Of a stretch of DNA of 64,000 nt, positions 45,202 through 54,134 are shown one piece after another; within the stretch, counting starts at the first letter, position 1; every line of letters starts with the position of its first letter. The stretch comes from JBFMDN01 sp040753915 (GTDB lineage: Bacteria; Desulfobacterota; Desulfomonilia; Desulfomonilales; Desulfomonilaceae). The notes beneath the pieces were generated by a model that made no database searches, was not told the origin of the DNA, and was given only the letters and a program-made list of their open reading frames with translations. A program made the position numbers and the translations under genes. Location: contig JBFMDN010000010.1 in assembly GCA_040753915.1 (NCBI GenBank), positions 1 to 64,000 on the forward strand. The letters run 5' to 3'.

Positions 45202-46566
45202 TTATCCCTTGATAGGTTGCTCACCAGCAGAGCCTATCTCCATTTCACTCGGCACAGTCAGTATAGCACTTCGGTACAGATTTGTCCCAAGGTCTTTCGC
45301 GTGAGCGAGCTGGCGCCGTAGTCTCCGCTCCGCTCTAGCCTGTTCCAGCTTGCGGTCACGCTCGGCAAAGATCTCCTTCTCCCGTCCATCCAGCTTGTCC
45401 TTGGGCGCCACGTACTCTATGGCGCTGTGAAGACGCACATCGTTGTAATGGTCCACATAGCCTGCCACGATCCGACGAGCTTCTTCCAGACACAACGGTG
45501 TGCCCGGCCGGATGCACTCACGCTTGAGCGACTGGTGCCACCTCTCGATCTTCCCGTTGCTCTGAGGGTAATGGGGCGAAATTCTGACGTGTGTCATGCC
45601 GCTGATCCGGATAGACTCCTTGAAATCCTTTGCGACAAACTGGGAGCAATTGTCCGAGATGATCCTGGGCTTTGCCGCTGGAACCTTCTCCTTCGCCCGT
45701 TGCAGAATGATCTCAACATCGGCTTCCGTCATCGATTCCCGGACACCCCAGTGCCGGTTATATCGGCTGCATCCGTCCAGGACACTGCACAGGTACACGG
45801 GTAATAGAATTCGCCCGTGGTGTTGATATAGGAAACATCCATGTGCCAGTGCTGGTGGGGTCGTAGCGACTGCTGGAATACCGCACCTTTCTTCGACGGG
45901 GTGGGCTTCCATGGACACAGAAGATCTTCCCTGGCCAGTAGCCGCCAGACAGTGGCAGGACTCACCGCTACCACGTCACGATCCAGCATCATGAAGGTCA
46001 ACCGCCGGTAACCCTCCAGGGGATGCTCATGATAGAATCGTATGATCGCCTTCTTTTCCCAATCCTCCAGCCAGAAGTCCCTTGGAATGCTCCCATTGTG
46101 CTCATTGAGCATTCCGTAATGGGCTCGCCCGTTGTAGAACTTACTCCTGGAGATCCCCAACCACAGGACGAACCATACGACTGCGATTTCCGTCAGATCA
46201 GACCATCGGTTGACGAAATCCACCACGGTATCGCGGATGTCACGGGGAACCCACTGGGCTCTCAGATCTCCCCAAGCCTTTTTTTAGCGCAACGTGTGCC
46301 TCCATCAGTTGGGCCAACACCTCGTCATTGGGCTTGATCTTTGCTTCCAGAACTTTGATACGACGCCGAGATTCACGCCCCTTACCGTTGCTTTGGCGCT
46401 CAAAAGCAGCCGCTCCATGCTCGAAAAATTCCTTCTGTCATCGATAGAAGACGGTGAGCTGAAGCCCTATCTCATTGCACAAATCCGACACCGGCACGTG
46501 GTCGATCAGATGACGCCTGAGAATCCGCACTTTCTCCTGTGGCGCGTAGCTCTTTCGCCTCCTCAT
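45202..46566 (-). pseudogene. IS3-family transposase (orfA-orfB), broken
   Basis: orfA starts at ATG 46566 (MRRRKSYAPQEKV, the Tnp_1 helix-turn-helix). It has TGA at 46438-46440, where relatives have TGG (Trp, in FYRWQKEFF), and ends at 46240. An A7 run near 46275 marks the expected orfA/orfB frameshift area. orfB carries the DDE residues: Asp in HWHMDVSYIN, Asp in IISDNCSQF, Glu in NGKIERWH. Its frame is broken near 45800, at the EFYY-LCSVLDGCS segment, so it needs the frames starting 46226 and ending 45202. At least two lesions make it inactive. Terminal inverted repeats were not identified. Confidence 0.85.
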
Positions 46567-46593
46567 TCTACACCCTCCATAGGTCTGTGACTA

Positions 46594-46899
46594 TCATAAC
46601 GTGGGCTTTGTCCAATTCCAACTGCGGAGTATCACGCCTGCAAGAGTGTTACGAAGCTCAGGCAGCTCCAATAGATCGCTGTTCTTTGGCTGTCTAGGCC
46701 CTTTGAAGTAATGACTCTTCTTGCGGCGCGGCAGTTGGAGCAGTCCCCGGCGATCGAGCTCCAAAAGCACCTTTCTTGATCCCACCTCCTGAAGTCTCCC
46801 ATTAAGGGACCACCAGTCGTCGCTCACACACAATCCGAGAAAACAACCCTCGAGATGTGCCCCGCATTTGGTCAAGCACACAACTGATTTCCTCGACAA
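46594..46899 (-). pseudogene. DUF4338/DruA-like N-terminal fragment
   Basis: A 101-codon frame with DDWWSLNGRLQEVGSRKVLLELDRRGLLQLP, split over residues 27-58. It resembles the start of DUF4338 (Druantia DruA-type or IS-accessory) proteins, where a W-x-N-G-x-L-x-D winged-helix block is typical. The rest of the protein is missing, so it is taken as a remnant between two insertion sequences. The resemblance is judged from memory. Confidence 0.4.
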
Positions 46900-47046
46900 C
46901 TCGGTACTGATATACTTGCCTCATATCTTCATGCCCCCCCTCCACCTCAACTGGCCTCTTGTGTCAAGTGTGTCTACCGGTCAGTCCGAAAGGAGAGCAA
47001 CTGTGTTGCCTGTCAAGTTCTTTTCACGTCTGACGCTCTTTTTTCG

Positions 47047-48000
47047 TCAGGCAGATTGAGCGTTCGGGGCGTTCCAAGTTGTCCGATCACGGACCATGGT
47101 ATTGAGAATCGTAAGCAGCTTGCACATGCAGGCTGTGGCGGCAACCTTGTGAGTTTTTCCCGCCTGTACAAGGCGGTTATAAAAGGCTTTTATGACAGAG
47201 TTGCTGCGTATGGCCGCAAGCGCTACCATGTACAGGACTGATCGGATGGCTGCTCGACCTCCCCAGATGCACCGCCTCCCCTTCATCCTTCCGCTGTCGC
47301 GGTTGAAAGGAGCTACTCCTACGAGGGCGGCTATTTGTCTCCGATTGAGCGTACCGAGCTCCGGAAGGAGCGCAAGTATCGAGACCGACAGGACGGGGCC
47401 TGCCCCCGGGACACTCTGGATAATCTTGTCCTTTTCGCGCCATTCAGGAATATCTTTGATGGAACGGCGTATGTCCTTGTCGACGTTGTTGAGACGCTGT
47501 TGCAGCCACTGGATGTGCGCAGTGATATCCTGGCGCATTTCGTTGGAGGCCGTCGACTTACGTCGCGTCTTCTCCGCACTCAGCATCTCCACCAGTTGGC
47601 GTCGTCGTGTAAACAAAGCTTCCAACTCACGGGTCTGCGCATCCTTCATCGGCCGAGGATCAGGCCGCACCGAGTGGCCGTACCTGGCCAGCACACCCGC
47701 ATCGATGGAATCGGTCTTTGCGAGCACGCCCAAGGCCTTGGCAAAATCCCGGACCTGCCGAGGATTGACCACCGCACACGGGAAACCACTTGATTGGAGA
47801 ACTAGGTGGAGAGGCCTCTCCAATCCGCCTGTGGCTTCCATCACCACGAGCGCCGGAGACTTCTCATCCAATCGCTTGATGAGCTCGATTAATCCCTCGT
47901 CGTTGTTGGATACCCTCCAAGTTGTGGATTCCGGGAAGAATCCCACTTCCAGCTCTGCCTTGGAGATGTCTATGCCGACGAAAACCCGTGAGAATTCCAT
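47047..48000 (-). mobile_element. IS110-family transposase gene, intact
   Basis: A 317-residue IS110 recombinase. DEDD residues are visible: Asp in VGIDISKAELEV, Glu in VVMEATGG, Asp pair in TDSIDAGVLARYG. The C-terminal transposase_20 part has VPGAGPVLS and the serine of APFNRDSGRMKG. The ATG at 48000 follows AAAGGACAGG. IS110 elements have no terminal inverted repeats and use a bridge RNA made from the non-coding end to choose target and donor DNA. The element lies beside a broken IS3 and a MITE piece. Confidence 0.95.
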
Positions 48001-48244
48001 AGAGTCCTGTCCTTTCCCCAACCTTGCAAGATGCGGGCTCTTTAGGCCCAGGCAACTGTTCGGGCTGAACAGAAGAGGGCGTGACGATCCAAGCTCTCCC
48101 GCGGGCTCTCAACAACCCCAGGGTTGGGCGATCTGTCACGCCCGTACCAGTCCCCCCTATATCTCACGGTACTCCTCATGGCTAGTACAAGTACCGTCCC
48201 CCCTCTCTCGCGGTACTCCGATAAGAACCAAAGTACCTATGACC
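48001..48244 (-). ncRNA. candidate IS110 bridge-RNA region
   Basis: The 244 bases upstream of the IS110 gene contain no gene. In the IS621/IS110 subgroup the bridge RNA is encoded in this 5' non-coding end. Short repeated words occur here (GCGGTACTCC near 48210, CACGGTACTCC near 48165, and GTACCAGTCCCCCCT, GTACCGTCCCCCCT), which could form the two guide loops. No structure could be computed. Confidence 0.35.
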
Positions 48245-48337
48245 CAACATACAAGGGTGGGGTGAGGGTGCCTTCCCACGCATCCACGCTCAATCGTGCT
48301 ACGATTCTTGGTGTTTCCCGAGTCTTGAGACAGTTTC
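48245..48337. repeat. MITE-like element, copy F (truncated)
   Basis: In reverse orientation this matches the left arm of copy B, from the GAAACTGTCTC end (48337) through the ATCGTAGCACGATTGAGCG block to the GGGTGAGGGTG run. The other arm is missing. Its break at about 48245 adjoins the IS110 non-coding end. Confidence 0.75.
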
Positions 48338-48362
48338 ATCTTGCCAGTCATCCTTAAAGATA

Positions 48363-48417
48363 AACGGGCTAGACGCCCGTTCTACCCTAATTCTTATCCC
48401 GGGATAGCGGCTATCCC
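48363..48417. repeat. cluster of REP-like hairpins
   Basis: AACGGGCTAGACGCCCGTT (48363-48381) and GGGATAGCGGCTATCCC (48401-48417) are perfect or near-perfect hairpins; GCGCCCTACAAGGGCGC follows at 48493. The rest of 48338-48914 has no recognisable gene. A tRNA-like T-arm word at 48634 has no supporting structure. Confidence 0.65.
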
Positions 48418-48914
48418 GAAGCGCTGGCCGATCCTATCCTTCCTCGTATTCTTGAACACTATCCTCATCCATGTGAGGCGGAAACCACATGGCGCCCTAC
48501 AAGGGCGCACCAACACTCGGTCCCACTGCACCCGCGATTTTCAACACATGTGACCGGCCTCGGCCTATTTGCACGTTGAGCAGTCCCTCGTCACACGGCC
48601 TCCTGCCGAATAGCATTCCCCAGCCTCAGTCCAAGATTCAAATCCTCTGCACGAACCATTTGCACAACACCGCATTCTGGTGTACGTAGGTCCTGTGCTC
48701 CTTTGCTGAGTTAAGGGTCTTTCCTGGCTATCCATGGTGCACACTCCTCATTCTCGGGCAACAGCTTCTTTACTTCTCTCGAATCGGCAGGTCACGCTGT
48801 CTTGTCCTTATAGATGGGCTTCCGAGGGGAATGATTCTTCAAAAAGCGTTTTGCTGGACCGGGCATCGGGAACCCGTGCCCTAGTCTGATCCGTCAGAGG
48901 GAGCTTGCACGCCA

Positions 48915-50576
48915 ATGGACGAATCGAGATTTCACAGGAAAATTGCTCAGGGCAGCCCTCTTCGGACCGCGATTTTGCTCGTCGGGCTTTTTCTCGCGTT
49001 CTTTGTGGTGGCGTGCGTGCTATACCACCCAGCTCTGAACGCTGAGATGTACTACGACAGCCGAGCGCATATCCTGGCCAAAGAAGACGTGTACGCGAAA
49101 GGACGGGTGATTGAGGTCCTGGGGACGTACCCTCAGCGACCCATAACGATACTTTCGTTCTACGGGAATTATCTCTATTCAGGGATGGCGCCATTCTGGT
49201 TTCGCCTGACAAATCTCGTCATGCTCGCGATGACGGGCGTGGTTATAACCGTGCTCGTGGATACGATCCTCGGGATTTCGCCGCAGGGAGACCGTTGGCA
49301 GCATATGGGAGCGAGCATTGCCGCTGGCATCGTTTTCGTCATCCATCCGATTCTCACGTGGGGAACGTTATACATTTGGCAGCGTGCCGCCCTCCTGGCG
49401 AGCATGTTCTATGTGTCCTCCGTGGTCGCGTACCTGGCCACGCGTTTGAGCAGGGTTTCCAGCAAGGCTGCGGGATACGCGATTTGCCTCTTGCTGTTCG
49501 AGGCGGCTCTTTTCAGCAAAGAGAACAGCATTTCCCTACCTGCGGTGCTGATCCTCGCTGAGATTGCGTTCTTCTCTCCCACATGGGGCTCGCTGCTCAA
49601 ACGAGGAAGCGTTTTCGCGCTTGTGGCTGCCCTCTCGGTCCTTGGCCTGTCTTTGCTCGAGCATCCGTATGGGGATGCGAAAATGACCGGGGGGATTCTC
49701 GCCATGGTTTCACATTACTATGAATCCGCGGGGTTGACCCTCAAACAGGTTCTCTTGACCCAGAGTCGGATGTTCTTCTTCTATCTGTCTCTCATCGTGG
49801 CGCCCATTCCCTCGCGAGCTCAGCTCGTCCTCCCGCAGGTCATCTCCTCTTCCCTCACGGATCCTCCGACCACAGCAATCGCGGTTCTCGGAGTCGCTGT
49901 TCTCGTGCCTGTCGGCCTCGCCCTGCTTTGGAAGCGTCCCGTCTGGGGATTCGGCTTGCTATTCTATGCGGTTGCTCTGTTGCCAGAATCTCTGCTCGTG
50001 CCGGAGTACGCGTACTTCGGATACAGACCGATCATCCCGATGGTCGGCATCCTGATCCTCGCTGCAGACTGCGTGCCCCGGGCCTTCAATGCAGTGGCTC
50101 ATTGGAGAAGGGCCGGTAAAGCCGCTTGCATGGTTCTGGGGATTTGCGGCGGTGTGTACGTTGGTTTGATTGCAGGCGAAACGTTCGGCCTGGCCGAGCT
50201 CTGGCGCGACAGAGTTGCGTTCTGGCAGGACGTGGTGACCCGTTTCCCGGACCGGGAGCACGGAGTCGAGCGAACGACCCGGGTGCACGCGCTGTACAAT
50301 CTTGGCTCGTCCCTTCTCGAGCAGAAGCGTGTCCCGGAAGCCCTGGAAGTGTTCCAGGAAGCATGCAGAATAGCTCCGGATCATGCAGAAAGCAACAACG
50401 CTGCGGGAGTCATTCTCCACCGACTGGGTCGGCTTTCCGAAGCAGAGAACCATCTGAGGCGGGCCGTCGAGCTGAAGCCAAACGATTCGAGGGCCAGAGC
50501 CAATTTGGAACGCCTGCTCAAGGAAACCGAAAGCTCGGCGGAAATCACTCGGGAGAAAGGTCGTGACGCCAACTAA
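48915..50576 (+). CDS. multi-pass membrane protein with C-terminal TPRs
   Basis: A 553-residue inner-membrane protein with about ten membrane segments and two or three TPR units at the C-terminus (ALYNLGSSLLEQKRVPEALEVF, SNNAAGVILHRLGRLSEAE). The first loop has YYDSRAHI and RPITILSFYGN, similar in layout to TMTC/PMT-like membrane glycosyltransferases (DUF1736-like region), but no catalytic DxD was pinned down. The ATG has GAGGGA upstream. Its last 14 bases overlap the next gene's GTG start, so the two are coupled and may act together on cell-surface sugars (inference). Confidence 0.8.
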   Translation: MDESRFHRKIAQGSPLRTAILLVGLFLAFFVVACVLYHPALNAEMYYDSRAHILAKEDVYAKGRVIEVLGTYPQRPITILSFYGNYLYSGMAPFWFRLTNLVMLAMTGVVITVLVDTILGISPQGDRWQHMGASIAAGIVFVIHPILTWGTLYIWQRAALLASMFYVSSVVAYLATRLSRVSSKAAGYAICLLLFEAALFSKENSISLPAVLILAEIAFFSPTWGSLLKRGSVFALVAALSVLGLSLLEHPYGDAKMTGGILAMVSHYYESAGLTLKQVLLTQSRMFFFYLSLIVAPIPSRAQLVLPQVISSSLTDPPTTAIAVLGVAVLVPVGLALLWKRPVWGFGLLFYAVALLPESLLVPEYAYFGYRPIIPMVGILILAADCVPRAFNAVAHWRRAGKAACMVLGICGGVYVGLIAGETFGLAELWRDRVAFWQDVVTRFPDREHGVERTTRVHALYNLGSSLLEQKRVPEALEVFQEACRIAPDHAESNNAAGVILHRLGRLSEAENHLRRAVELKPNDSRARANLERLLKETESSAEITREKGRDAN

Positions 50577-52179
50577 GACCGCACTGATTATCGGAGCAGG
50601 GCCAGCCGGTCTGACCGCAGCTTACGAGCTCCTCGATAAGACCGACATCAAACCAATCGTTTTCGAAATGAGTGGAGACATCGGAGGGCTGTCCAAAACG
50701 GTGGTCTACCGGGGAAATAGGATGGACATTGGGGGTCATCGGTTCTTTTCAAAATCAAGGCGGGTTACGGACTGGTGGTTGAACATTCTGCCTCTCCAGG
50801 GAAGTCCTGCCCGAGACGACTTGATGTTGGGTCGACTGAAATGGGCCAGCGGCCAGAGACTGCGACGAGACATCGCGTCGAGGCAGACCGTGGCTCTTCC
50901 AGCGCCGGACCCGGAACGAGAAGACCGTGTGATGCTTCAACGTGACAGAGTCTCACGGATCTTCTACTCCGATAAGTTCTTTGATTACCCCATCAGATTG
51001 GATGCCAATCTCTTGCTCAACCTGGGAATCAACCGAATAACCAAGATAGGCTTCAGCTATCTACACGCTCAACTATTCCCGAGAAAAAAGGAGCTCTCTC
51101 TTGAGGACTTCTTCATCAACAGATTCGGCTCTGAGCTGTATAGAATTTTCTTCAAAGATTACACTGAGAAGGTTTGGGGAATGCCATGCAGGGAGATTCA
51201 GCCCGACTGGGGTGCGCAGCGGGTCAAAGGCCTTTCGGTCGCAAGAACCTTGACCCATGCCGCGCGGAATCTCATGGGAAAAGGCGGCTCAGCCGATGTG
51301 AGGCGTGTCGAGACTTCTCTAGTGGAGCGGTTTTTCTACCCCAAGCTCGGACCGGGCCAGATGTGGGAAGAGGTGGCCAATGCTGTTACTGCTCACGGGG
51401 GGCGGGTGCTCAAACAACACAAAGTTATCGGTCTGAGAGCAGAACGTGGGAGAATCGTCGAGGCGTTAATCAAAGACGAATCCACCGGCCACGTCATTTC
51501 GCAGCGAGCGGATTACTTTTTTTCCACTATGCCGGTCAAGGATTTGGTGGAATCGTTGCGACCGTCACCGCCACATTCCGTTGCAACTGTTGCTTCGAAA
51601 CTGATCTACCGAGACTTCATCACCATAGGGGTTCTGGTCAAGGCGTTGAAAATCCCAAACACTACAAATCGGAAGACCGTAAACAACATAATTCCGGATA
51701 ACTGGATATACATACAAGAGCCCAATGTGAAGATGGGGCGCATACAGGTGTTCAATAATTGGAGCCCCTATCTGGTCTCGGATTCGAGCACGGTGTGGCT
51801 GGGATTGGAATATTTCGCGAACGAGGGCGACAGCCTCTGGAACATGACCGATGGTGAGATGATCGAGTTTGTCGTTGGAGAGCTGGCGAAAATCCATATG
51901 GTCGATCGGGGGGACGTCTTGGATGCCACGGTAATAAAGATGCCCAAGACCTATCCCACTTATGCGGGGAGCTTCTGGCAGTTCCCCGTTGTGAAGCGGT
52001 ACCTCGATGGGTTCGAAAATCTTTTCCTCATCGGCCGGAACGGTATGCACAGATACAATAATATGGACCACTCTATGTTAACCGCTATGGTTGCCGTAGA
52101 AAACATACGCGCGAATGTGTCGGACAAGGAAAACATTTGGCAGGTGAATGCGGAAGAAGATTATCATGAAGAGCAGTGA
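50563..52179 (+). CDS. FAD-dependent oxidoreductase, UDP-galactopyranose mutase/amine-oxidase-like
   Basis: A 538-residue flavoprotein. The Rossmann start ALIIGAGPAGLTAAYELL (about 7-24), VFEMSGDIGGLSKTV and DIGGHRFFSKS are typical of the Glf/amine-oxidase-like family often found beside glycosyltransferases. A C-terminal LIGRNGMHRYNNMDHSM block closes the FAD site. The exact substrate is unknown; sugar-nucleotide rearrangement or oxidation is likely. The start is GTG 50563 with GAGAAAGG upstream, overlapping the membrane TPR gene by 14 bases. Both genes probably belong to one surface-glycan operon. Confidence 0.87.
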   Translation: MTPTKTALIIGAGPAGLTAAYELLDKTDIKPIVFEMSGDIGGLSKTVVYRGNRMDIGGHRFFSKSRRVTDWWLNILPLQGSPARDDLMLGRLKWASGQRLRRDIASRQTVALPAPDPEREDRVMLQRDRVSRIFYSDKFFDYPIRLDANLLLNLGINRITKIGFSYLHAQLFPRKKELSLEDFFINRFGSELYRIFFKDYTEKVWGMPCREIQPDWGAQRVKGLSVARTLTHAARNLMGKGGSADVRRVETSLVERFFYPKLGPGQMWEEVANAVTAHGGRVLKQHKVIGLRAERGRIVEALIKDESTGHVISQRADYFFSTMPVKDLVESLRPSPPHSVATVASKLIYRDFITIGVLVKALKIPNTTNRKTVNNIIPDNWIYIQEPNVKMGRIQVFNNWSPYLVSDSSTVWLGLEYFANEGDSLWNMTDGEMIEFVVGELAKIHMVDRGDVLDATVIKMPKTYPTYAGSFWQFPVVKRYLDGFENLFLIGRNGMHRYNNMDHSMLTAMVAVENIRANVSDKENIWQVNAEEDYHEEQ

Positions 52180-52392
52180 AAGCGCGGGCTCTCCACGCAA
52201 TAGCGTTTCCGTCGCGCTCGCGGCGACATTTACCGCTGCGCGATATAGTTCGCCTTGCTTGCCTGACACATCCCGTACACGGTATAATCGATTCGGCTGT
52301 CGAGATAAGCGCCTGCGAACGAGTAGGCTGAGGGCCGAAACGTGGTCGTTTTCGGCAGGAGCACGGACTTTGGAACGGGAGGTCAATCAATC

Positions 52393-52626
52393 ATGGGTAC
52401 GGGTATCTGCAAGATCACCTATTGCCAGGCCTGAAATTACAAACCTAGAGCCGTCGGTCTGGCGGAAGAATTGAATCGTGAGCTGGGAATTCATTCAGAG
52501 CTCATCGCGTCTTCGGGGGGAGTGTTCGAGATCGAATACGGCGGAAAAAAGGTCTTCTCGAAAAAGGAGCTCGGTCGATTTCCCAATGACAAAGAAGTGG
52601 TCGACTTGATCAAGAGGAATGAATAG
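52393..52626 (+). CDS. SelW-like (Rdx family) selenoprotein, UGA read as selenocysteine
   Basis: A 77-residue protein whose codon 14 is TGA (52432-52434) in the frame ATG 52393 to TAG 52626. The reading is CKITYCQAU-NYKPRAVGLAEEL, then ELIASSGGVFEIEYGGKKVF and SKKELGRFPNDKEV. This is the Rdx/SelW/SelT/SelH family, whose redox motif is CxxU or CxxC; here C11-x2-U14. Outside the TGA every position matches the fold, and the cysteine homologues have Cys at the same place, so selenocysteine is the natural reading. GGGAGG lies ten bases before the ATG. Standard gene calling breaks it. It implies that the host has selA-selD genes. It is nine bases upstream of the EI24 gene. Confidence 0.93.
52432..52465 (+). 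promoter_or_regulatory. candidate bacterial SECIS element
   Basis: Starting at the TGA, the mRNA can form a short stem (GCC with GGC, or CCG with CGG) whose loop contains GGTC about 21 bases after the TGA. Bacterial SECIS elements sit directly after UGA and show a G or GG-U in the apical loop. The stem is short, so the structure is only suggestive. Confidence 0.5.
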
Positions 52627-52634
52627 CGGGAGCC

Positions 52635-53432
52635 ATGGCGGAGAGCTCGTATGAATCACTGACTGAGCAATGGGGCGGTGGGTTGGTTCCGGCCCCGCTT
52701 TACGTGGTAAAGGGAGCGCTCTTCATCCGGGCTCACCGCATACTGTGGAAGTATGCTGCCGCTCCGCTGGCCATAAGTATTGTAGTGTTGGGAGTCGCAT
52801 ACGCTGTGGCGTACTGGCTCTTTCTTAGACTGATGAGCCCGTTTGCGGCAGAAGCGTGGTATTGGCAAGTCCTGTACTATGTGGCTGCCGTGATGGTTAC
52901 CATTCTTCTCCTCGTTCTTGTGCTCTTCCTGTTCAGCCTGCTCGCAACCGCGATAGCAGCGCCGTTCAATGAGCTCATCTCGGAAAAAACCGAATCTTTG
53001 GTCAGGGGGATATTTCAGGACACCCCATTCTCCGTCACAGGCTTGCTGAGGGATTCTATGCGAGGGATCGGGCATTCCCTAGCCATACTCGGGACATACA
53101 TCGGCGTGCTCGTGGTGAGCCTCCCGCTGCTCCTGATCCCCGTGGTTGGACACATGCTCTTTGCAGCCATCGGGACTCTCCTCTCTTCGTACATGTTTGC
53201 CTATGAATTCCTGGGATGCTCCATGGACAGGCGACGGTATTCATTTGCCGAGAAGCGCAAGTTCATCCGTACTCACCTGCGCTCGTCTCTCGGATTCGGC
53301 TTGGGAATTGCTCTTACCGCCTCTATCCCCTTGGTCAACGTTCTGCTCCTGCCCGCTGCTGCCGTGGGAGGAACGCTGCTGTTCCTGGAGCTCAGTCCGA
53401 ACGATGGGATGTCCTCTCCCACCTCTCATTGA
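52635..53432 (+). CDS. EI24-family (CysZ-like) membrane protein
   Basis: A 265-residue inner-membrane protein with four or more hydrophobic segments and the EI24 domain (PF07264): a block ending ATAIAAPFNELISEKTE, then later SYMFAYEFLGCSMDRR. CysZ is the sulfate-permease-like member; other members have unknown roles. It begins nine bases after the selenoprotein stop, so the two share a transcript. The ATG at 52635 follows AATAGCGGGAG. It is followed by a zinc-ribbon protein gene on the same strand. Confidence 0.85.
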   Translation: MAESSYESLTEQWGGGLVPAPLYVVKGALFIRAHRILWKYAAAPLAISIVVLGVAYAVAYWLFLRLMSPFAAEAWYWQVLYYVAAVMVTILLLVLVLFLFSLLATAIAAPFNELISEKTESLVRGIFQDTPFSVTGLLRDSMRGIGHSLAILGTYIGVLVVSLPLLLIPVVGHMLFAAIGTLLSSYMFAYEFLGCSMDRRRYSFAEKRKFIRTHLRSSLGFGLGIALTASIPLVNVLLLPAAAVGGTLLFLELSPNDGMSSPTSH

Positions 53433-53544
53433 ATGGAACGTTGTACGTGAGACAGCGATTGACACACCCCTCTGCGTGGGATAGGCTCCTCTCGGACATG
53501 CTGAGGAACGCCGCAAAATTCGTAGCCTCGAAGGTTTGCCGAAG

Positions 53545-54057
53545 ATGGTCATCAAGTGTTCTCACTGTAAGGGACTCATGAGAGTCGATGAAGCCCGCAT
53601 CCCCAAAGGTGGCGGAGTCAAGGTGCGATGCCCACATTGCGATGAGGTCGGCTATGTTCCTGCACGGGACGTGGAAGTGGTACGGGAAACCAAGCCGGTT
53701 CCTGCAACGTCCGACCCGTCGAACGTCCCCCCTCCCCACTTTGCTGAAGCAGCTAGACCTCCTGTCTCTCGCCAGCCGGAGAAACCGAATCACGAAGACG
53801 CAACCCTGCCCGAGGACGCGTTCCACGATTTCCGGTTTCCCGCAGAGCGACCGATAGTGAAAAAAAACAGGAATCCGGCGCCGCGAAAGAGAAGAATCCT
53901 CGTCTGGGTAGCGGTCTCGGTCGCTGTGGTAGCTTTCTTCGCGCTCTTCGTGAACCTCATGCTTCCCGGACCTTCAGGGCAGAGACCTTTCAGCGGGGAG
54001 GCCCCGGTGCGATCGGGTCCCGAGCAGATTAACCCTTCGCCTCCATCGGTCCGCTGA
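53545..54057 (+). CDS. zinc-ribbon (MJ0042-type) single-pass membrane protein
   Basis: A 170-residue protein. Residues 1-35 hold a zinc ribbon: KCSHCKGLMRVDE and VRCPHCDEVGYV. A disordered Pro/Arg-rich stretch follows, then one membrane helix (ILVWVAVSVAVVAFFALFV, about 122-140) and a short tail. This layout is typical of MJ0042 finger proteins in deltaproteobacteria, whose function is not known. The ATG at 53545 is preceded by GAAGG; TTG at 53536 is an alternative. It lies between the EI24 and dGTPase genes. Confidence 0.8.
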   Translation: MVIKCSHCKGLMRVDEARIPKGGGVKVRCPHCDEVGYVPARDVEVVRETKPVPATSDPSNVPPPHFAEAARPPVSRQPEKPNHEDATLPEDAFHDFRFPAERPIVKKNRNPAPRKRRILVWVAVSVAVVAFFALFVNLMLPGPSGQRPFSGEAPVRSGPEQINPSPPSVR

Positions 54058-54134
54058 GCGAAGCAGCAGGGATCCAATGTGCTCCCAGGGTCCCAACTTG
54101 CAGCCGTGTGCACAAAAAATGAAGCAGGATCGCC

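Noticed and set aside
46240..46566. orfA of the IS3 element as a second UGA-selenoprotein
   Set aside because: The TGA replaces a conserved tryptophan (TGG), not cysteine, and orfB is also frameshifted, so it is simple decay.
48600..48670. tRNA-like sequence (TTCAAATC T-arm word)
   Set aside because: No acceptor, D or anticodon stems could be paired around it.
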